64,000 nt of DNA, taken from positions 1 to 64,000 of the forward strand of contig VXCM01000953.1 in NCBI GenBank assembly GCA_014773175.1. The letters run 5' to 3'. Made by a program: the position numbers and the translations under genes. The notes under the pieces are model-generated. The model did no database searches. It was not told the DNA's origin and saw nothing but the letters and a program-made list of their open reading frames with translations. The DNA comes from Lucifuga dentata. Its lineage: Eukaryota > Chordata > Actinopteri > Ophidiiformes > Bythitidae. Shown here piece after piece: positions 31,606 through 42,400 of the stretch (positions within the stretch are counted from its first letter, which is position 1; the number at the start of each line of letters is the position of its first letter).

Positions 31606-34600
31606 ACCAGAGGCAGAATACTTATATCTGAGTCTAACACCAATCAGCTCACTTTACAAATGATAAACTAACTCTGCACATTCTGTTCATACCCAAGGCG
31701 AGGGAATTTTCATTATTTTTAACTCGGTTGTAAATTGAGTCAGTGAAAAATAATTAAATACCTTACATGCATGTCATATACTGTATCATACAGAACATTT
31801 CACTACGCTGAATAAACCACAGTGTTACAGGCGCATCTAATGCCTTTCAGCATTTGTGCTTTCCACATTTGTGCTGCTATAACAAGATAGAATAGTATGG
31901 CTTTGGGCTGCTTGATTTCTTAGAAAGGCCAGTTGAGTTACACAACACTGATGAAGGGGTCAGACAATGAGAGGGACATAAGTATGTGTGTGCGTATATG
32001 TTTGTAGGGGGGATATAGGAACAAAGATGAGGAGGAAGGAAGCGGAAGGAGGGGTGTCAAGAGAAGAGGTGCAGACACCAGTCTCTGTCTGACAGGACTG
32101 GGATTATCTGGTTAATTTGGGATTAAAGAAGACTGGCTGCTGCTTTAAGTAATGACCCACAATAACCTAAAATTAAAAGATTAACACACAGGAGGCATGT
32201 GTGAGCACGGCTGACTGTGTAGGCGTTTCCTTCATGTAACTCTGTAAATCACATGCAAAACCAGAAAGCAAATAACTCTAAAACAAAAGATTCAGAAAAT
32301 GAGACTCAACATCACTCACAACAATTTTTCAGGGAAGTTCCTGAAATGAAAAATGTTGTGAATAAGGCCTTCTCTGACTTTCATGACTGGGCAGTCATCA
32401 CCTGGAGTATTTTAAGAAAACTGCCATATTAATTCCACAATCATGAACACGGGAGCGTTTGCTCCTGTGTTTTGAGAAGCGCAGAGTGTACAGGAACTCC
32501 ATTTCCAGCTGTACAGGAGAGCAATGAGATTCATGAGTTCTCCTGTGACATGACCATAGCTATGGAGATTTGGGACATGGCTATTTCCTCCTCTTCCATT
32601 CAGCACAAAATAGCACCACCACTCTGTATGCTCTTAGACAGTGAATCACAAACATCTGATCGTTTTGTACAAAAGTAACAACCAGGAACAGTGACAGAGA
32701 GCGATTCATTGCAAAATATTATACAGTCTACAAGAAAGTGTGCAAGTGACTTTAAGAAATATAATAAATAATCAATTCAGTTTAATCAACTTAGCCTTTA
32801 GGAGAGAAAGGCTTAGCCTGTTTTTCCAGTATGTCCAGTATTCCTCCATACTCTGTGTGTTTATTTAAAACAGATGGTACAAGCTACCTTAGTATTCTCA
32901 CAAAAGCAATAAACATATTCTCTATATTGCAATAAATAGTGGATATACAAAGGTTAAAGTGATTCCAGTAATCTGAGCAGATCACAAACTAATTTTCTAA
33001 AAAATATTCATTCCTTCGACTCTTAAATAATCTGCTTGAAATAAGATATTGAAAGAAAGGATGAAAAAGAAGCTGAGAGAAAAAATAGCAGGACAGAGGG
33101 ATCAAGCTGCACAGTGCTACACACCCAAAAAAATCATGTGGTACTGGTTATTGCAACAAAAATAACATCCAAATATGCTCACACACATACCAACAGCATA
33201 TCTCATCATCTCACTCTAAGCCTCCAAAAATCTGAGTGCAGGCCTGTTTGAAATATGTATATGATACCGCATTCCATCCATAGTTTGTCCAAGAAGTCTT
33301 TTATTCAGGTAAAGGCATAACATGCATAACCATATACAGTGCAAGTCTGCTTAGTCAATACAGTCTCTCTCTCTCTCGAAAGCAGTGTCAGTTCTAAATG
33401 GGGTGTGATTCTTACTCTGCCTCTCCCCAGAGTCCAAGCAGCCATGTGTGAGAAAGCATACAGGCAGGGCGATGGTGGTGGTAGTGTGTGTCTATGTATG
33501 TGTGTGTGTGTATATACCACACCTGTATATGAGCATGCACGTGTATGCAGTAGTGCACGTTGGCAAGGAGGGAGGGGCGAGGGGTTTGCTGCTTGTGACA
33601 ATGATAGTAATACCTGCTGACATCCTTTCTTCTCTCTCCCTCTTCCTCTCTCTCCCCCTCTCTTTCTCCCTCTCTCTCTCACCTCATCCTTGCATCCCTG
33701 GGGGGCTTCCCATGCTGTTTTGGGAGTTGAAATCTGTTGACTCTTTCCCTACCATCCTTCCCTTAACGCATTCTCCATCCCTCACTCCCACCACTGCAGG
33801 TCTAATGTTTTTACCATCTCTGGGGGCTGATGAGGAAGAGAAATAGAGAGGGAGCGTGTGTGAGTGTGCATATGTGTGCATGTCTGTGCTGTTGTGCCAG
33901 TGTGAAAAAGAAAAAGAGTAGAGGAATGTGTGCATTTCACCTCATTGGGGGCTGGAAAGTAGGCTGTGCTGCCATTCTTCTTGGAGGCAATGCCAAAATA
34001 ATATTAGTTTTTGCTCCACCATGGAAAAGTCTCTCAAAAATCATACAAAAATATCTACATAGCGAAAGACCTGTCGTGATCTGTCTGCTCTGCTGGAGTG
34101 GGAATCAGAAAGTTCAAGGTAAAAGGTGTGTCTTAGGACATACGATCAAACAGGGAATTAAACTGGCCTTCCATGCTTCTTGAAGACTTTTCCCCACTCT
34201 GAAACAGAATGGCTATAAGGCGCAGATCAGGGAAGCATACACACCCTAAGCACATATATTCACACCCCATCAAGTATTATTATCTGTCTCTTTGTTGCGT
34301 CTGAATAACATGCAAGGAGCTGTGAGGAGGTTTATTAGTCCATAAAGTTTATTCTGGTGTGAATATGGCTGCTCCTATTGCTCCTTTCAGCTTCTGGACA
34401 TACACACTGCAGAGGACTTTATCGCACCGTACAGGCATGACTGATCTATGTCCTAATTCACAAGATGGATGATTTACATGCAGAATTATTACTTAAGTGA
34501 TTAAGGAGAAATGAGCAGACAGGTCCTAGATAATGGCTTACTGAAGCAAAAAGTCATAATTCATCCACTGTTTTTTCTTTGCATTTCCCTGCTTTTTGCT

Positions 34601-37600
34601 ATTTATGGGTCGTTCCATTTCCTCTTGTGAGTGCAAACCTGTAATATAATTCATATGATTTCATCAAGAGCAATAAAATGCACTATGTATTGTTCGCTGT
34701 GCATTTCCATTAACCTGTTACTGTGCCTACATGCTGATTGATTTAATGAGAATGTTTATAAATGTTTATTTTAAAAAGAGAAATAACTGTTTACGGTGTG
34801 AGGAGCCATATTGAAATTAAGTCAACACTGAACTCAGGGTTGGGAAAGTTTGTTTGACATTCAAGTCAGAATTGAGTGGGGTATTTTCTTTGACCTTTCC
34901 TGGTAAGTCAAGAATTCCAAGCTTACAATGAATGCAGCATTAAAGGACCATACCAGCCATTTTGCATGTTTGAGCCTAATATATTCAATTTTCATACATG
35001 GTACATTATTGACAACCATTTATTTATTTATTTATTTTATTTATTTATTTATTTTTAAAATTCAGGGTTGCCAGTAGTTCACTGAGCATCAAATGCTCTT
35101 TTTTTTTTTTTTTTCNTTTTTTTTTTTTTTTTCCAGGAACGCCCTGCTCACACACTCACACACACACATTCACACCTAGAAGCTGCCCAGTACAACCACA
35201 GATGTCTCTGCTGCCACTGAGCAGCTCCACTGGAGCATTTGGGGGTTAAGTGCCTTGCTCAAGGACACCTCAGTGGTGATAATTAGGGAGGGGCAGGCGC
35301 TGCTCATTCACCTCCCCAACCCAGATTTCTCCTGCCAGTTCAAGGATTGAACCGGCAACCCTTCGGTCACAAGCTTGCCTTAGGCCACCACTGCCACCAA
35401 GTTCCCGAAGGATAAAACCGTATTTCAGCTTACCTGATATTTTGAAAAATCTCTTAATCTTTCAAAATCAAATATTCACCCATCTTAAAAATCGATGTTT
35501 CGCCTGTTAATAGTTACACTGCCTTATGAAGTCACAGTTGTTTAAATTTTTCGATAAATGCAGGTCTTCTTTTGGGACTATATTCCCCGGTGGAGACATA
35601 CATTCACTCTGCACTTTTTATTGTGCTTAAACCCTAAAAAAAAAAAAATCCTGAATACACGTCTTGTTCGTGATGATGGATTACCTATCCCAAGAACGTT
35701 TCAAGTATCAACAAGTTGATTTTAATAGCGTACCAGAATGAATTGAAACCAATTTCAATCTGGAAGGCAGGAAAAAAAAAATTAAATTTACCTTTTCAAT
35801 AGTATGTTTGGGAAATGATTGTCAGTAACATTATGTGTATGAAAATTGAATATATTAGGCTCAAACATGCAAAATGGATGGTATGGTCCTTTAAACTCTG
35901 CCTACTTTTACACCCGAACATCTGGACAATCACTACATTAAGTGGGCAGCTATTGGGTTGTCCTTTTGGAGAATTACAAATTCCCAAAAATTCCATGGAA
36001 TATAGGGGGATTGAGATGCTATCTGATCATCTGACAGGCATTTCGCATGACTCATAATGAGCTTTTATATCAGTGTACCTTCCAATGAAATCAACATAAA
36101 CAAGTTGCACAACAGAAATAATCCATGCTGCAGTTAAAATGAAAGCTGAGTTTACTCACACGCGGTTAAGATTCCTGCTCTGTAAAGCACACTGTGTTGA
36201 AAATGAGGTTTGGGCAGAGGCCTAACGGCGAGGATCTCAGTATTAAAATGGATCAGATAGTCACAATGTAGCTTGGAGCTGTTGGAGCAGACATGGTGTA
36301 CAAGCATGAAAGGATGGCGCTCTCTCCTCCTGGTCAGGATATTTAGTAAATCGATACCAATTTAACAGATAGATATTATCGCTGGCGTCTCGCATTATCA
36401 CCAGGCTGCATATGGACCCGTCTCCTTCCCAATTTCTCTAGTCTTCACTTTGCATGCTGCCCTGTTTCTCTGTGTACACACATGCATCAATATTAGGTTC
36501 TATTAAGGTGTAATAAGTTGTATTGTGAATGTCTCCAAGTGGTGTGTAACAGCTGTGGAATGAAATGAGGTTCAATGTTGTCTGCCTCCTGGCTGGCACA
36601 GCACCACCTAGCTTTGGCACAAAATGGCTGTAGATGCTGTGGGTTAGGACTCAACACAATGGAATGGCTTTGTTGCAGATGCCAGGCAGGTATGTGTGTT
36701 TGATGCAGAAAACAGCAATTAAATGTGGTAACCCAACAGGTTTAAGTGTAATCAAAACAAAACAACCCACTTGTTTAGTGGATTTTAGAACACACACACA
36801 CACACACACACATGCACACAACGTACATATACTCACAGGTTACTCCTCCACTCAGCTCGGAAATCCTGCCAAGAGGCAACCTGGGAATTCCCTGAGATAG
36901 AAATTAAATTAGTATTGACCCAGGCAGAGCAAAAGGAAGAATCTGGATTATTGTATCACACAAACTCTTCATTGCCAGGAGACACAGAGACAGGTCTGCA
37001 TTAAATGGCAACCCTTCCAATGTGTGTAAGACCGTCACTCAAAAAAAAAAAAAAAAAANAAAAAAAAAAAAAAAAAAAGAAGGGGAAAAAAAATGCTGTT
37101 TCTTTACTGCATATGTATTCTCTCTACATTTATAAAGATATTATAATAGCACTGGTGCAATAGTTTCTATGTGAATTGCCATTTTCCCTTTGTGGCTGTT
37201 GAGATTTTTGCTGAGCGGGCCAAACCAAAGTCGCTGTTTGATACTTGCTTAACAACATCTAGTTTTCAAAGATAAATCTCTGAAATCTTTTCCTGAATCT
37301 TTAGAAATCTGATTTGTGTCCAAGCAAAGATTCTGTAGAGCAGCAAAAGCAAAAATGCTACAGATGCAGTACTCAGCGAAACATCTGCAATGGGTGACAT
37401 GTTTGCAAAATCATAGGATTGTTGATTTTTTTTATATTATTTGAGTAATATCTGTTAGCAGTAAATGACACAGTATGTCATTGGGTAAGCTACAACTCAG
37501 AGAATAGAGCTGAATCTAGCAGCAGTAGGCCCAAAAAGCACATTGTAAAAACTCACAATTCAAAAGGTTCCAAACTGGCATGAAGAAATGTTTTTAGTGA

Positions 37601-39427
37601 CAAGGTTTCATTTTTAAGAAATGTGCATGAAATATTATCATAACCCAAGCTTGCTTTCTTTAAACATATATGGTAACACTGGCGATACATATAACACTGG
37701 CTGTTTTGAAAAGATAAATAGCTCATAAATGTTCAAATATAGCTTCTTTTGGTCTGGCAGAGCAAACAAAATTAAAGTTTTCATTGTGGCATCCTTGTTT
37801 GTCTCCCACTTTGTTTAGCTGGAATGCGCAGTGGTCGTAAACAGGGTCAGATTGGATTGGCCATTGGGAGAGGCGAGACTTTTCCTGGTGGGCCGCAGCC
37901 ATTGGTGGGCTGGTGGCCTTTGCACTGCACAATATAATATTCATTAAAATTAACTTAAACTAAGCAAATATAATTTTTTCTTTCATAATTTTCTTGGCGC
38001 TTAGACGAAAAATGGATTCTAAAAAGAGGAAAGGGTGGTGCGGAGAAACAGCGGACAATTACAGACTTATTCGCGCCCGGCATCATTGGCATTTTCATCT
38101 GGCCATCCTACCCGCCCCTGCTAGACACCTTAAATTCCTGCTAAAAATTTGGATCTCAATCCAAACCTGGTTGTAAATGATTCCAATTTACAACTTCCCA
38201 GTTCTGAGGTACAATCAATGCAGCATTCATTTCTCTCTCTCAAGCTACTTCCTTTGCTGTCAGTGCTACAACCTTGCGCCATGAATACCTTCAAGGTGGG
38301 ACCATGTAAAAGTGTGCGCCACTATCCCTGTTTATGTGATTAATCATGATTACAAAGGCAACAGACGATGCAGAATTCCACTTAAAAACTCCTCCCCTCT
38401 TTGCGACAGCAGGGTTTTTGCCCCACCTTCAATCTGATAATTCTGAACATGTATAAACACGGATACTTTCTGTGTATTCAGACCCAACCAAGTTTTTTAC
38501 TGAGGTCAAATACCACATCCAGGCAGCAATGGCAGTTGTGACCTTTACCTACTTTTGTCAAAATTCACACCATACTTGAACTCCTTCACAAAACAGGGCC
38601 TCGTGGTTGCACAATGTTAAAGCCATATCTGATCACCCTGCCTTCAAAAAAAGCTTCTAAAGACAACACCACCTTTCCCTTGATTACTTTACTCACACCT
38701 AATCAAATAAAGAGTGGAAACAAAACAATGACCTATTTAGATGAGAAGCAGGCACAGCGGTTGGTAAATGTTCCCAGAGATGCACACCACTGGCCAGAAT
38801 TTTTTCTGCCAAATCCACTTTTACTGCTTACTGTGAGAGGAAATGATGCCTGAAAACTAGTAAAACGTATGAATCATATGCAAGATCACAAATAAATCAG
38901 AAGTATGTGTGTTTTAATAGGGCTGGGTATCCTGGCGGAATTCTGGGTTTTGTTTTTCCAGTAAATGAACTTTATCACACTCCATCTTTGCTCGAGGAAA
39001 CAAAGACTTCCGCTTTACAGAAGCCAACAGGTCAGTCATTCACACACACACAATTGAGAGAGTTATTGTTCCACTGAAACAAACTCCGACCAACACAATG
39101 GCACCAAATGTCAATTCACAGGCATACAAATCACTAAAATCAGTGCCACACATTGTTTTCTGACAAAGATGAAGATGCTGAAGTGTGCACAAAGCTAACT
39201 CAACCACAGTTTACCTCCAGATAATACACTCGATACCACAAACAAACAGACAAAAGCACATTTACAAAGACAGATAAGATGCACAATCACACTCCAAACA
39301 ATCTTTGGATCTCCACAGACCACAGCAACCACTGAGACAACAGGCGTTGACACAGAAGGATACAGAAAGGGAGCGAGACATTGATACATCTAAATGACAG
39401 ATGAGAGCGAGAGAGAGTGAGAGAGAC

Positions 39428-39467
<40 letters not shown>

Positions 39468-42400
39468 TTGTTAGCAAGACAGGGAATAAAGTGGTAATTA
39501 CCTCACTGTGGGTTTGTTGATTATACTTCAGCCAGGTTCCTCATGTTAATCATTTACCACAGAAAGACAGAGATTAGTATGGAGACAGACAAGAGAGGAG
39601 AGATAGTGAGGCAAGGAGAGAAATACACTCATTTACGTGCACACACACGACAGCGGAGGAAAATGCACAGAGACACTGGAGGGCAAAAAATTGTCTACAA
39701 GTGTTCAAATTGCAATCAGCTCCTCTGACAAAGACAATTACAAATACTGTCTGCTTTCACTTTACTGCATACTGTACATGCCTTTTGTCTATGTGCTTGC
39801 ACAAGCACCCCCCCCCCCCCCCCCNCCCCGCAGATAAGTGTGTGTGAAGGTATAGCATGCAGAATGTGATTTACTTTGGTATTTACACAGGATCATTCAA
39901 GAGTAGGGGAAATGATGCATAAACGCAGGGAAATGATGCATAAACAGAGCAGAGATTACATGGAAGACTTATGAGAGCTGCTTTCAATAAAGATACCAAA
40001 ACCAATACAAGTATTCATCTCCTCACACACACTTAAACACGCTTCACTGGTTTGCAGCTCGCCTTCGTCAGAGGAAGGAGGGAGACAGAAAGAGAGGGAG
40101 ACAGAGAAATGAAGTATGGTATTGTTGTTTTATGTCCAAACTTGCTGAGTGAGTCACTTGCATTTATTGATGACTGCTGTAAGGAGAGGATCGGTGTCCA
40201 CGACTGCAGGCACAGGTAAGAGAGAGATGAGCTACAGTATTCTTATTCCGCAGTGTCTCCCTGTGTAAATGCTAATTTCCAGTTAAAATCCTGCTGATCT
40301 GCCCTTCTGCAAGAGAGCTAGACATAAGGAAACCAGAGGAAGTGTTGCAACAGGTTTAGCTCCTCTCATGGAGGATAGAGGTGTGAGCCAAAACCAAGGG
40401 TAAGACAGAGGACAAGGAAATGGAGGAGCTGGTTCAAGGTTCAGGTTTGGGTGACATTTACTCTTGTTCCAAATTTATGAGCATCCCATATACTGTAGAT
40501 GTTAAAAGCCTCTTTCATGCCACCTCTTGTAAAAAGGTAATTCAACCTTAAAAGTTCTGGTGTTCCAAGTAAACTAGCAGACAGCTCCTTTGTGTATTTA
40601 TGAGGAAGAAAGTAGAGCAAGCACACTCTGCTGTACCACCAACCAAGCTGGTCAACTGGGAGAGAAACTGATTTGGCCCAACAGGTTTCTAAAACATACC
40701 ATGGCACATGGGAGGGGGCTGAATGTACCAATAAACCTAGTCTGAGCTTGTGACTCAGAGGAGAGTTGAGGATTACTGTCAGCATGCACGTACACACACA
40801 GGCTTAGAATGTTGTGGTTAGAATATTTTACTAACTTTTAACTGCTCCAGGAAGTAAAGAATAATTTCTCTTCCAATGAAGAACTATCGCTGTGAGAGAA
40901 ATGCCGTTATAAACCTGAGAACCATCGTAAACTCTGATCATAAAATCATACAACAGGGCAACCGAAGCACTTGAGCCCCACAACGAAAGAGGCCAGCGTA
41001 TCACACTCTGAGATGTTCAACACTGACCCCTCAGTCAGTCTATCACTCCTATTTTAGAGCTCAATTTTTCAATCTGGAGGGTGCTAAATGTGTGCCAGTT
41101 AAAGTGTTTCACTGAGCCTTTGTTACAGCCATAATAACCGGCAAAGAACAGACCAATGCGGCCGTTCAGCCTCCACTTCACTGCTCCAGCTTCATTAAAA
41201 CCATAAATCTAGATGTCGAAGGAAAGGTGATGCCAGAGAATGTCTTCTGTCATCTGAATTAAGAGAAGCCTGTGTGCTCACCAGCTACTGTGATGTTTTA
41301 TAGTAGCTGAGCCTTCAGTATAAGATCTGTAACATCACACATTGCTCCTCTACAGTTGCTTTCCAGTGTCAGAGAGGCCAGGAATAATGAAGTAATGGGT
41401 CTACGAAAAGTATTTGAGTTTTAGTTTTACATTTACACTGCTGGCATTGAGCTGTCAGAGCAACTTACATTCAATAGTGCAAAAACTTTTTTTTCTACAT
41501 CAACATTTACAAGCAGCCAACAGAAAGGAGTGCAGGAACAGAGCAGAATATCCTGCAAATGTTTGTAACAAATTTCCCTGTATTAAGATATGAGTCATGC
41601 CAAAAGTTTTATTAAATATATACAGTATATTATGGTTAAGAATTGCAGCTTAATTTTAATTAGTTAGAAATGTGAACAATGAAAGCAAAATTTGATCAAG
41701 TGTTCCCAATGCACCATAAGCAGCAAGTGGTGCCTGGAGCCTGCAGTGAGGCTTCATGCCAACAAAAGTATTGCCCTGCTGTCCCTGCGCTCTTCTCCCT
41801 TCGCCTGGCTACATTTACGGGCCTCAGGACAACCTGCTGCAGCTAATAGAAAATATGGTATGGGAAAATGACTGAACCTCAACTAATCACACAGCCAATA
41901 TCCATCACTGGGCAGCTGTGAGAGATAAAGGAGGCAAAGGAGGGGAAGTGCAGATGAGAAAGTGAAAAAGGAGATGTAGAGGTAATGAAGATAGGAAAGA
42001 AAAGGAGAGGAGAGGAGAGGAGAGGAGAGGAAAGGAAGTGCAGAGGAATGAAACTGAGTCCTAACAGTAAACCCAGGGGATTCTGGACTGTGCAGCATCA
42101 CGGCTTCACTGATAGCTTTGTGATTGGGTGGTGTTGCTGATGAGAGTGATTCTCTGCCACAGTGGGTTACCCTCTGCCGTGATGCTGATGGCATTATGAT
42201 TGTACAATGTTGCAGCCGACTGTGTGGCGCTACCACAGACTGTGACCATTCATCCCTGTATCTCTGGGGAACAAGAAGGTGCTTCCTAATCCCCAGTGTT
42301 CCTCCTCGCCACATTTCTGTTGAATCCCAATTACAGGACTGGGCTTCACCAGCCTGAACGTACTGGATTTAACCTCAGCTAAGGTCAGGAGAGGATGACT

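Noticed and set aside
35335..35400. tRNA-like segment with GATTGAACCGGCAACC
   Set aside because: No cloverleaf could be made by eye; it belongs to the nested dispersed repeat.
40441..40797. 118-codon open frame on the minus strand
   Set aside because: No domain recognised, in the middle of efna4 intron 1, and no supporting splice partners.
41883..42314. 143-codon open frame on the minus strand
   Set aside because: Much of it is the translated GGAGA/CTCTCC repeat; no similarity.
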